Assembly (NCBI GenBank): GCA_023665245.1
Contig: JAMPEH010000015.1
Span: 1-34,057, forward strand
Length of the DNA: 34,057 bases
Source: Muribaculaceae bacterium
Lineage (GTDB): Bacteria; Pseudomonadota; Alphaproteobacteria; Rs-D84
Direction of reading: 5' to 3'
Shown here: one piece after another, positions 23,645 through 30,603 of the stretch
Layout of the letters: every line of letters begins with the position of its first letter
How positions within the stretch are numbered: position 1 is the first letter of the stretch
The notes under the pieces: generated by a model
The model's input: only the letters and a program-made list of their open reading frames with translations
The model's database searches: none
What the model was told of the DNA's origin: nothing
Position numbers and translations under genes: made by a program

Positions 23645-24331
23645 ATGAGCAAGAACATCACGACCCGACAGAGCATCGAGACCCTGGCCCTGGAGCTGAA
23701 AAAGAAGTTTGCGACCCAGGAGGGCAAGCTGGAAAAGGCGTTTAAGAGCGGCAAGGTGGAGGGCAACACCGTCAGCTTCTACACCAGCGCCGACGGCAAC
23801 GGAGCCGCCGCTTTCACCCTGGACTTCCCCGCCGAGCTGTTCCTGGATCAGACCAAGACCGTGTTCGTCCCCAAGTTCGCTTTCTCCGAGGAGACCTACC
23901 CCGGCGCTACCGACCCCAAGCTGGAGGGCAAGCCCGTGATGGTGCTGGCGGTCAAGGGCGAGGGGGAGAACGCCAACTACTCCTTCCTGAACATGGCCGC
24001 CCTGGTGGACACCTACACCGCCAAGAGCGAGGGCAAGGACAGCTCCACCACCGTGACCGTGGCCGGTTATGAGGTGGAGGTGAAGGTGAACATCTCCGAG
24101 GCCGAGGGCAACCAGCTCCAGCTCAAAGAGGACGGCCTTTTCGTGCCCTCCTCCAAGGTCGCCGGGGCCGTTGAGGGCCACCTGGCCGCCCTGGACGGCG
24201 AGGGTAACCTGACCGACAGCGGCAAGAGCGCCGCCGACTTTGTGCCCGTGGTGGAGGGCGACGATGTGGTTCGCCAGAGCGACATCAAGGACTTCACCGC
24301 GGAGGAGATCGCTGCGCTGCTGGCCGACTAA
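23645..24331 (+). CDS. Putative tail fibre / baseplate-associated protein
   Basis: A 228-residue protein after an AGGAGG site. It has a Lys-rich N-terminal helix, a beta-rich middle (VSFYTSADGNGAAAFTLDFPAELFLDQTKTVFVPKF), and a C-terminal fibre-like stretch (NQLQLKEDGLFVP) of the kind common in phage fibres. Codon bias is as strong as in the capsid genes, suggesting many copies per virion. The exact structural role is not known to me. Confidence 0.7.
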   Translation: MSKNITTRQSIETLALELKKKFATQEGKLEKAFKSGKVEGNTVSFYTSADGNGAAAFTLDFPAELFLDQTKTVFVPKFAFSEETYPGATDPKLEGKPVMVLAVKGEGENANYSFLNMAALVDTYTAKSEGKDSSTTVTVAGYEVEVKVNISEAEGNQLQLKEDGLFVPSSKVAGAVEGHLAALDGEGNLTDSGKSAADFVPVVEGDDVVRQSDIKDFTAEEIAALLAD

Positions 24332-24357
24332 GCATCCACAACAGGAGGTAAGCCCAC

Positions 24358-24804
24358 ATGAAAAACGGGATCAAGGTCATCCGTGAGGGAGGGCTTGCCG
24401 CCCTATGCGGACACATCAAAGCAATCAAGGCGACGGCGGAGCAGTACGGCTCTGCCGTCGCCGCTTTGGCGCAGAGTACAGCGGCAAGCCTGGAGGAGGT
24501 TGACGGCCTCCTGGACGGAAAGGCGGAAAAGGCCGCCGCCGTAGAGGTGACTATCCCTGCGAGCGGGTGGAAGCAGGGGAGCGGGAACGCAAGCTATCCG
24601 TATTACTACGACATCGCCGAGGCGGGGGCAACGGCAAAAGACCGGGCGGATGTTACCATCAGCCCGGAGAGCGTGGGAGTTGCGGTGGACTGCGGCCTGT
24701 GCCCCACCACCGAGACCCTGCAGGGGGCCATCCGGGTGCGGAGCGCCGTCAAGCCGACGGCTGACCTGACAGCGGAATACTGGATGCACCAAGGAAAGGA
24801 GTAA
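24358..24804 (+). CDS. Small fibre-associated protein sharing a domain with the collar fibre
   Basis: A 148-residue protein. Residues 1-60 are helical and Ala-rich, probably a coiled coil. Residues about 60-148 contain VTIPASGW, YPYYYDIAEAG, SPESVGVAVDCGLCPTTETLQGAIRVR and KPTADL, which parallel the second domain of the fibre protein at 22651. It may sit between the collar fibre and the variable receptor-binding protein that follows. That placement is inferred from shared domain and gene order. Confidence 0.6.
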   Translation: MKNGIKVIREGGLAALCGHIKAIKATAEQYGSAVAALAQSTAASLEEVDGLLDGKAEKAAAVEVTIPASGWKQGSGNASYPYYYDIAEAGATAKDRADVTISPESVGVAVDCGLCPTTETLQGAIRVRSAVKPTADLTAEYWMHQGKE

Positions 24805-24809
24805 AAGCT

Positions 24810-26690
24810 ATGGCTTTAGGGCAAGTAAATGTCCCCGGCGCTTCGGGCGCAGATGTGGCGGGGGCCAAGAAAGCGGCAGAGAACGCCGTGAAGATGGCGA
24901 CGGAGGCCAAGGCCACCGCGGAAGCGGCGGCCAGGGAAGTGAAGAAGCTGACCGCCGTTGTGAACACCACGCCGTTCCAGGGCGGGAGCCTTGTGTATAA
25001 CGGGGGCGTGCAGTCGCCGGTGTGGAACGGCTTTGACACAGAGAAGCTGGAGATCAGCGGGGCGACCTCCGGCACGGACGCCGGGGAGTACACCGCCATC
25101 TTTACCCCCAAGGAGGGGTATATGTGGGACGACGAGACCACAGAGGGCCGGAGCGTTATCTGGACCATCGGGAGGGCGAGCCTGACCGTCCCGGTCCAGA
25201 ACGGGAGCCTGACCTACACGGGCAACGCCCAGTCTCCCCAGTGGACAGGGTATGACAGCGGCAAGATGACCCTGGGCGGGGTGACGAGCGGCACCAACGC
25301 CGGGAGCTACAACGCCACGTTCACGGCGGGAGACAACTATCAGTGGGCGGACGGCACCACCGGGGAAAAGACGGTGGCGTGGAGCATTGCCAAGGCGGCG
25401 GGCAGCTTGACCATGGACAAGTCCAGTATGACCCTGGACATCTCCACCAAGACGGGGACCATCACCGTGACCCGTCCCGGCGACGGGGCTATTACGGCAA
25501 CATCCAGCAACCCGGACGTGGCGAGCGTCAGCGTGAGCGGGAACAAGATCACGGTGACGGGCAAGAAGGACGGCAACGCCACCATCACGGTGCAGGTGGC
25601 GGCGGGAACCAACCACACGACCCCGGCGGACAAGACCTGCGCCGTGGTGGTGAACATCCCCAACATCTACGGAGCGAGCTGGGACGGGAGCAGCACGACC
25701 AAGTGGACAAGAACGGACGACGCGGCCCTGTTCACCGATCCCGTCCCATACGTGAAAGGGGCCAGCAGCTACGGTTCCCCGTTTGACAACCTGCAGCCCT
25801 GGGCGGGGATGACTAAGAGCGAGCGGACGGGCGGCACAATGGTCGCCATCCCCAAGTTCTGGTACAAGCTGACCCAGAACGGGGCGGGCATGAAAATCCA
25901 GATCGCAGACAAGGCAGCTCCCGGTTTCTCGGTCTCCCCGGCCCACATGGACAGAGGGGACGGCAAGGGAGAGCGGAGCGTGGTCTACATCGGGCGGTAT
26001 CACTGCCACACGAGCGACTGGAAATCCAAGACCGGGGGCAAGCCCAAGGCGAACATCACACGGGCTACGGCCCGGTCGAGCATCCACGCCCTGGGGACGA
26101 ACATCTGGCAAAACGACTTTGCCATGCGGTTCACCCTGTGGATTCTCTACATCGTGGAGTTTGCGGACTGGAACAGCCAGAAGACCATCGGAAAGGGCTG
26201 CGGTGACAACAGTGCCACGGGCAACATGGGCTATACGGACAGTATGCCGTACCACACCGGGACCACGCAGAGCAGACGGGATACCTACGGCCTGGGGACC
26301 CAGTATCGGAACATCGAGGGGCTGTGGGACAACGTGCTGGATTGGTGCGACGGGTGCTACAACGCCAGCAACGGCTTAAACATCATCCTGAACCCCAACA
26401 ATTTCAGCGACAGCGCCGGAGGTACGAGCATCGGCACCCCGTCAAGCGGATGGCCGGGGGCGTTCACCGTGTCCAGCGCCGGAGGCTTCCCCATGTTCTA
26501 CGCCTCCGCCACGGGCGGGAGTGAAACGACCTACTCGTGCGACTACTGGAACTTCGACGCGTCGTACCCGTGCGTCTTTGTCGGTGGCTACTACAGCCAG
26601 AGCGGCAACCGCGGCCTGTTCTTCGTGAGCTACATCACGGCCTCCTACACGAGCGCCGACATCGGCTCTCGCCTCCAAGAACTTCCCTGA
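24810..26690 (+). CDS. DGR-diversified receptor-binding fibre protein (Ig-like repeats plus C-type-lectin variable domain)
   Basis: A 626-residue target of the retroelement. Residues 1-50 form an Ala/Lys helix. Two MBG/Ig-like repeats follow at about 52-122 (SLVYNGGVQSPVWNGFD) and about 128-195 (SLTYTGNAQSPQWTGYD). A Big_2-type Ig domain lies at about 197-278, and residues about 285-626 form a lectin-type domain (GTMVAIPKFWYK, GLWDNVLDWCDG, then the variable end). The last ~50 residues are the variable repeat. Thirteen residues (579, 583, 586, 590, 594, 596, 598, 601, 605, 607, 609, 613, 617) differ from the template-encoded ones. Family knowledge says such domains sit at the fibre tip and bind the host receptor. 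The ligand is unknown. Confidence 0.93.
   Translation: MALGQVNVPGASGADVAGAKKAAENAVKMATEAKATAEAAAREVKKLTAVVNTTPFQGGSLVYNGGVQSPVWNGFDTEKLEISGATSGTDAGEYTAIFTPKEGYMWDDETTEGRSVIWTIGRASLTVPVQNGSLTYTGNAQSPQWTGYDSGKMTLGGVTSGTNAGSYNATFTAGDNYQWADGTTGEKTVAWSIAKAAGSLTMDKSSMTLDISTKTGTITVTRPGDGAITATSSNPDVASVSVSGNKITVTGKKDGNATITVQVAAGTNHTTPADKTCAVVVNIPNIYGASWDGSSTTKWTRTDDAALFTDPVPYVKGASSYGSPFDNLQPWAGMTKSERTGGTMVAIPKFWYKLTQNGAGMKIQIADKAAPGFSVSPAHMDRGDGKGERSVVYIGRYHCHTSDWKSKTGGKPKANITRATARSSIHALGTNIWQNDFAMRFTLWILYIVEFADWNSQKTIGKGCGDNSATGNMGYTDSMPYHTGTTQSRRDTYGLGTQYRNIEGLWDNVLDWCDGCYNASNGLNIILNPNNFSDSAGGTSIGTPSSGWPGAFTVSSAGGFPMFYASATGGSETTYSCDYWNFDASYPCVFVGGYYSQSGNRGLFFVSYITASYTSADIGSRLQELP
26535..26672 (+). 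repeat. DGR variable repeat (VR)
   Basis: These 138 bases align without gaps to the template at 26873-27010. Thirteen positions differ: seven template A to T and six A to G. None of the 103 non-adenine template positions differs, while 13 of 35 adenines do. All thirteen changes alter an amino acid and none makes a stop. The VR ends in GCTCTCGC just before the target gene stop, as expected for the 3' homing end. Confidence 0.97.
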
Positions 26691-26699
26691 TGGGGGTGC

Positions 26700-26723
26700 G
26701 CGAGGGGGTCGCAACCCCCTCGC
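26700..26723 (+). promoter_or_regulatory. GC-rich hairpin downstream of VR (homing-associated inverted repeat)
   Basis: A perfect 10-bp stem (26700-26709 with 26714-26723) with a 4-base loop starts 9 bases after the target stop and 28 bases after the VR. In the Bordetella phage DGR a hairpin or cruciform of similar stem and loop size just past the VR increases retrohoming. This element has the same place and shape. It lacks a T tract, so it is not a standard terminator. Confidence 0.75.
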
Positions 26724-26777
26724 ATCTACCGAGGCGCAGAGCGTAAGAGAAAATCCGTACAGGGAAACGGGACAGAA

Positions 26778-26810
26778 GCCCCGCCGTCCGGCATGACCGG
26801 GCGGCGGGGC
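26778..26810 (+). other. Long hairpin between VR and TR
   Basis: A 14-bp stem with a single T-G wobble (26778-26791 with 26797-26810) closes a 5-base loop. It lies in the 200-base non-coding interval between the target gene and the template, with no T tract after it. It could lie near the 5' end of the template RNA or shield it from readthrough. Neither role is shown by the sequence. Confidence 0.6.
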
Positions 26811-26872
26811 CGACGGCCTATCCTCTGTGCGGCGGGACTACCTGTGCAGTGCCGGTGTTTTTGGTCGGTCCG

Positions 26873-27010
26873 TCGTGCGACAACTGGAACTTCAACGCGT
26901 CGAACCCGTGCGTCTATGTCGGTGGCAACTACAACCAGAACGGCAACCACGGCCTGTTCTACGTGAACTACAACACGGCCTCCAACACGAGCGCCAACAT
27001 CGGCTCTCGC
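26873..27010 (+). repeat. DGR template repeat (TR)
   Basis: This 138-base template is matched to the VR 338 bases upstream. In the VR reading frame it has twelve Asn codons, all AAC. Mutating the adenines of AAC cannot create a stop codon, which is a known design feature of DGR templates. Thirty-five of its bases are adenine. It is followed by a 153-base spacer before the reverse transcriptase start, a region that in studied DGRs is part of the template RNA used to prime cDNA synthesis. Confidence 0.97.
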
Positions 27011-27163
27011 TTCCTTTTGCGATCAGCTATCATCCTCCGTTCTACGGCACAGGTAGCCGCGCACCCCATTGGTGAAGATAAGCTATCAGGGAGCGGGCAA
27101 GTACATTCCCCGGCAGGGGAACGATGGAAAGTCCGTACAGCTAAAAGGAGGAAAAGACCCCCT

Positions 27164-28372
27164 ATGCCTAAACGAGTAGGCAGAAATCAAGGGCTGTGGG
27201 AACAGCTCATTTCAGAGGAAAACCTGCTGCGAGCCATCAACGAGGTGAACAGCACTCACCACTGGCACTCTCACCACAGGCCAAACGGATGCACGGCCTG
27301 GGTGGAGGAGACCAAGCTGGAGCGGGTGGAGGAGCTGCGGCAGATCATCACGGAGGGCTTTGTGCAGAAGCCGCCAAAGGTCACGAGGCGGTGGGACGCC
27401 AGCGCCCAGAAGTGGCGGACGGTGAGCGAACCGGCGCAATGGCCGGATCAGTATGTTCACCACGCGCTTGTGCAGGTGCTTCAACCCATATTCATGCGTG
27501 GGATGGACTTTTACTGCTGCGGCAGTATTCGGGGCCGAGGGCCGCACCATGGGCGGAAAGCAATTGAGCGGTGGATGGAGAAGGACCGCAAGGGAACCAG
27601 GTACGAGCTGTGCGGGGACATCTACCACTTCTACGACAGCCTACAGCCGGAGGTGGTAATGGCCTGCATGAAGCGGCTTATTAAGGACCGCCGGGTCCTG
27701 GACCTTATCTGGCGGACAGTGAAGGACGGCGTGATGATCGGGGCGTACACGTCGCAGTGGTTCGCCAACACGGTATTGCAGCCGCTGGATCAGCTTATCC
27801 GGCAAAGCGGGCTTTGTAAGCACTACATCCGATACATGGACAACCTGACTATATTCGGGCCGAACAAGCGGAGTTTGCGGCGGCTGAAAGACATTGTGGA
27901 GAAATGGCTGAACGGCCACGGGCTACGGCTGAAAGGCGACTGGCAGATATTCCCCACGGTGAAGCGGACTGAAAGGGAGCCGCTGGAAGCGCCGAGGCGG
28001 GGATACGCAAGGCCAAAGGCCCGGATGCCGGATGCGGTGGGCTACCGTTACGGGCGGGGCTACACGCTGCCGAGGAAGCGGAACCTGCTGCGGCTAAAGC
28101 GGGCCATCGCCCGGTATCGGCGACGGCGGAACAGGGGCAAGCGGATCAACGCCGGAGCGGCGGCAAGCATCCTCTCCCGGTGCGGGCAGCTTGCACACTG
28201 CAACAATGTCAATCTTTATCGGACACTCTTTCGTGGTGAGCGCCTGGTGCGGGAGCTGAAAGAGATCGTCCGGGCAAAAAACAAGGAGGAGGTTTTAACG
28301 TGGAATATGTATTTGGCACAAAGGGCCAGATGGAAGTCCTTAAAACAAAGGGCGACAGCCACACCGACCTGA
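27164..28372 (+). CDS. DGR reverse transcriptase with YMDN active-site motif
   Basis: A 402-residue enzyme that copies the template RNA into adenine-mutagenised cDNA. ATG 27164 has AAGGAGG at 27145-27151. Visible motifs are the first catalytic Asp in CGDIYHFYDSL (Asp152), the DGR-specific motif 4 IGAYTSQ (192-198, with SQ where other reverse transcriptases have QG), and motif 5 YIRYMDNLTIF, where Asp226 is followed by Asn227 instead of the usual Asp. The codon is AAC, one base from Asp. A very basic C-terminal thumb region (about 300-330) fits RNA binding. The last ~70 bases overlap the next gene. No Avd-like partner was recognised next to it. Confidence 0.93.
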   Translation: MPKRVGRNQGLWEQLISEENLLRAINEVNSTHHWHSHHRPNGCTAWVEETKLERVEELRQIITEGFVQKPPKVTRRWDASAQKWRTVSEPAQWPDQYVHHALVQVLQPIFMRGMDFYCCGSIRGRGPHHGRKAIERWMEKDRKGTRYELCGDIYHFYDSLQPEVVMACMKRLIKDRRVLDLIWRTVKDGVMIGAYTSQWFANTVLQPLDQLIRQSGLCKHYIRYMDNLTIFGPNKRSLRRLKDIVEKWLNGHGLRLKGDWQIFPTVKRTEREPLEAPRRGYARPKARMPDAVGYRYGRGYTLPRKRNLLRLKRAIARYRRRRNRGKRINAGAAASILSRCGQLAHCNNVNLYRTLFRGERLVRELKEIVRAKNKEEVLTWNMYLAQRARWKSLKQRATATPT

Positions 28373-28671
28373 CGGGCTTCCACCAGATCGAGCGGACGTA
28401 CCCGGATCAGACCATCACGGACAGCTTCCGTGTGGTGCGGAAGCTGGGGAGCGAGGAGGACGGGGCCGGGAGCTGCTACGATTGGTACGAGATCGACCGG
28501 CACTACCGCACCGTGGACAAGACCGGGCCGCTGGTGGAGCAGGTAGCGCAGAACGCCGAGGCCGCAGAGAACGCCCTGTGCGATTTGGACGCGGCGACGG
28601 AGGAGCGGTTGAGCGCCGTGGAGGAGGCTCTTTGCGAGCTGGACAGCATTGTGAACGGAGGTGAGAACTGA
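28300..28671 (+). CDS. Conserved phage tail-region protein of unknown function
   Basis: A 123-residue protein starting at GTG 28300, with AAGGAGGAGG at 28283-28292, inside the end of the reverse transcriptase gene. The N-terminal half is beta-rich (EYVFGTKGQMEVLKTKGDSHTDLTGFHQIER and a CYDWYEIDRHYR segment). The C-terminal half is an acidic, Leu-rich helix likely to form a coiled coil (about 75-120). Its place between fibre and lysis genes suggests a fibre accessory role. It shows no clear likeness to the Avd four-helix protein. Confidence 0.65.
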   Translation: MEYVFGTKGQMEVLKTKGDSHTDLTGFHQIERTYPDQTITDSFRVVRKLGSEEDGAGSCYDWYEIDRHYRTVDKTGPLVEQVAQNAEAAENALCDLDAATEERLSAVEEALCELDSIVNGGEN

Positions 28672-28850
28672 TGAATGAGATTTGGGCCAACCGGCTGATC
28701 GCCGGAACCAAGACCTGGGACGAGGTGACGCCCTCCCGGAAGAACGCCGTCAAGGCCGTTCTGCTGAACCGGGTGGAAAAGGGCACCATCACCGCCGGAC
28801 AGTACGAGGAGATCACCGGCGAGACCGCCCCCGGCGGCGATGCCAAGTGA
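28671..28850 (+). CDS. XkdX-like small phage protein
   Basis: A 59-residue protein whose ATG shares a base with the previous stop, after GGAGGTGAGAA. The ending VEKGTITAGQYEEITGE matches the pattern of the short XkdX-type proteins encoded just after tail fibres in Firmicutes prophages (KGKITxEQYxEITGE). Their function is not established. Confidence 0.75.
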   Translation: MNEIWANRLIAGTKTWDEVTPSRKNAVKAVLLNRVEKGTITAGQYEEITGETAPGGDAK

Positions 28851-29050
28851 GGACGCAACTGCAATTCATCGAGGAGATGTGCGGCATCCTCCATGAGATG
28901 GCCCGCGTGATCGAGGGCCAGCAGAGGAAGCTCGCACATTACAATGCCCTTGCGATGGTGGAGGAATACGACCACGCAAAGGTACGGTACACCGAATTGT
29001 TGGGCCGGGACGAATGGCCGGACGAGGCGGAGGAGCCGGAGGAAGAATAA
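28847..29050 (+). CDS. Small acidic phage protein, function unknown
   Basis: A 67-residue protein starting at GTG 28847, overlapping the previous stop by 4 bases. It is mostly helical (FIEEMCGILHEMARVIEGQQRKLAHYNAL), with an acidic C-terminus ending in EPEEE. It lies between the XkdX-like gene and the lysis genes. The overlap and matching codon use support it as real. No family is recognised. Confidence 0.6.
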   Translation: MRTQLQFIEEMCGILHEMARVIEGQQRKLAHYNALAMVEEYDHAKVRYTELLGRDEWPDEAEEPEEE

Positions 29051-29054
29051 AACC

Positions 29055-29089
29055 GGGGAGGCACTGGGCAAAGCGCCCAGGGCCTCCCT
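29055..29089 (+). terminator. Hairpin before lysis genes (possible terminator or attenuator)
   Basis: A 13-bp stem interrupted by one A/G mismatch (29056-29069 with 29075-29088) with a 5-base loop is followed by TGCC and four T residues. It lies between the small acidic gene and the first lysis-region gene. The imperfect T tract suggests partial termination separating tail and lysis expression. Confidence 0.6.
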
Positions 29090-29113
29090 GCCTTTTCGGG
29101 AGGACACGAGGAA

Positions 29114-29569
29114 GTGGATAACATCAAAGACCTTTTGACTGTTGGGGGCGTCGCCGTGTTCGCCCTGTCGGCCCTGGTAGAGATCGCCCCCATCAAGGTA
29201 AATCCCTGGTCGTGGATCGCAAGGCTGGTCGGGCGGGCCATCAACGCCGACACGGCGCGGGAGCTTGCGGAGATCAAGAAAAAGCTGGACGACCACGTGA
29301 CAAAGGACGACCGACGGACGGCGGACGGGCACCGGGCCGCGATCCTGCGCTTCAACAATGAACTGCTCCGGGAGATCGACCACACCAAGGAGGAGTTTGT
29401 AGATGCGCTGGCGGAGATCGACGCCTACGAGCGATTTTGCGAGGAACACCCGGAATATCCGAACAGCCGGGCCGTCCTCGCCATCGAGAACATCAGGGAG
29501 AATTACAAGGAACGGCTGAAAAAGCATGACTTTCTATGTGAAGGAGGGACCGGCTGTGAACACCGATGA
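29114..29569 (+). CDS. Putative membrane-anchored lysis-region protein
   Basis: A 151-residue protein starting at GTG 29114 with a GGGAGGA site. Residues about 6-26 are hydrophobic (LLTVGGVAVFALSALVEIAPI), a likely membrane segment. The remainder is a long charged helical region (ARELAEIKKKLDDHVTKDD, HTKEEFVDALAEIDAYERF). Proteins of this layout are encoded next to holins and endolysins in Clostridia phages. Whether it is a holin, an antiholin or a regulator cannot be told from sequence. Confidence 0.6.
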   Translation: MDNIKDLLTVGGVAVFALSALVEIAPIKVNPWSWIARLVGRAINADTARELAEIKKKLDDHVTKDDRRTADGHRAAILRFNNELLREIDHTKEEFVDALAEIDAYERFCEEHPEYPNSRAVLAIENIRENYKERLKKHDFLCEGGTGCEHR

Positions 29570-29768
29570 AAGCAAGAAGACCATCGTGGAGACCATCGTG
29601 AAGCGGGTGGGCAACCTGGCAACGGTCAAGAGCATCGTTACCCTTGTGCTGACGGGCGTTTTTGCCTATCTGTCCTGCAAGGGAGCTGTGGCCCAGGAGT
29701 TTATGAGCATCTACACGATGATCGTGGGGTTCTACTTCGGGACCCAGGCTAACAAGGGGGAGGGGTAA
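29556..29768 (+). CDS. Putative small holin
   Basis: A 70-residue protein. GTG 29556 is chosen because AAGGAGGG (29541-29548) lies 7 bases upstream. After a charged N-terminus there are two hydrophobic stretches, SIVTLVLTGVFAYLSC and EFMSIYTMIVGFYFG, separated by a short loop. The C-terminus is short and charged. Size, two membrane segments and position one gene before the endolysin fit a holin that opens the membrane for the amidase. It overlaps the previous gene by 14 bases. Confidence 0.65.
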   Translation: MNTDESKKTIVETIVKRVGNLATVKSIVTLVLTGVFAYLSCKGAVAQEFMSIYTMIVGFYFGTQANKGEG

Positions 29769-29771
29769 GGC

Positions 29772-30554
29772 ATGAGCAACAGCGCACTTGTGACCTACAC
29801 CAAGCTGTCGCCCAACTGCACCCACCCCAGAAAGCAGGCCATCGACACGGTGACGATCCACTGCATCGTGGGGCAGTGGACGGCAAAGCAGGGGTGTGAC
29901 TACTTCGCCAGCACGGCAAGGCAGGCCAGCGCAAACTACATCGTGGGCAAGGACGGCTCCATCGGGCTGTGTGTGGACGAGGGAGACCGTGCGTGGACAT
30001 CGGGCGGGAAGCTGACTGCGGGGGGCATGACGGGCAGCCAGAACGACCAGCGGGCCATCACGATCGAAGTTGCGAGCGACACCACCCACCCGTATGTCAT
30101 TACGGACAAGGCGATGGAGGCGCTGATCGAGCTGCTGGCGGACATCTGCCGGAGAAATCCGGGTATCGGACGGCTCCGCTGGAAGGGCGACAAAAACCTT
30201 GTAGGCAAGACGGAGCAGCAGAACATGACGGTTCACCGCTGGTTTGCCGCAAAAGCCTGTCCGGGGGATTACCTCTACAACCTCCACGGGGAGATTGCAG
30301 AGAGGGTCAACGCAAAGCTGGACGAGAAGGAGGAACCGACAGTGAGCGAGCAAAAGACCACTGGGGTCTACAAGACCTTGGGAGACGTGCCCGAAAGCTA
30401 CCGGCCCACGATCCAGAAGCTCATGGAGAAAAAGGCCCTGGGCGGGTACAGCGACCCGGACCCATCCCGGCTGGATGACAACGTGCTGAACATCTCGGAG
30501 GACTTCTGCCGGGTGATGGCGGTGCTGGACAGGCTGGGAGTGTTCGACAAATAA
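29772..30554 (+). CDS. Endolysin: N-acetylmuramoyl-L-alanine amidase (Amidase_2)
   Basis: A 260-residue lysin that cleaves the amide bond between muramic acid and the peptide stem at the end of infection. The T7-lysozyme-like catalytic domain covers about 1-180. Zinc ligands are visible as His30 (VTIHCIV), His155 (MTVHRWF) and Cys163 (KACPGDYL). The region from about 190 has a short C-terminal module (DVPESYRPTIQKLMEKKALGGYSDPDPSRLDDNVLNISEDFCRVMAVLDRLGVF), seen in many Clostridia lysins, probably for wall binding. There is no signal peptide, so release would depend on a holin, for which the gene just upstream is a candidate. Confidence 0.93.
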   Translation: MSNSALVTYTKLSPNCTHPRKQAIDTVTIHCIVGQWTAKQGCDYFASTARQASANYIVGKDGSIGLCVDEGDRAWTSGGKLTAGGMTGSQNDQRAITIEVASDTTHPYVITDKAMEALIELLADICRRNPGIGRLRWKGDKNLVGKTEQQNMTVHRWFAAKACPGDYLYNLHGEIAERVNAKLDEKEEPTVSEQKTTGVYKTLGDVPESYRPTIQKLMEKKALGGYSDPDPSRLDDNVLNISEDFCRVMAVLDRLGVFDK

Positions 30555-30557
30555 GAG

Positions 30558-30602
30558 AAGCGCCCGATGCTGGCCTTGCGGCTGGCGTCGGGCGCTTTTT
30601 TT
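30558..30602 (+). terminator. Rho-independent terminator at the end of the late operon
   Basis: A 10-bp perfect stem (30558-30567 with 30588-30597) is extended by further pairing around a TTGC loop and runs into seven T residues. It directly follows the endolysin stop and would end the long late transcript. It also separates that transcript from the convergent lipoprotein gene. Confidence 0.92.
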
Positions 30603-30603
30603 G

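Noticed and set aside
26176..26534. A second variable repeat further upstream in the target gene
   Set aside because: No other stretch resembling the template could be found by eye in the target gene or neighbouring fibre genes.
26849..27163. Upstream extension of the reverse transcriptase through the template repeat as its normal start
   Set aside because: A strong AAGGAGG site precedes ATG 27164 and the extension encodes the template, not reverse transcriptase sequence. It is noted as a low-interest possibility only.
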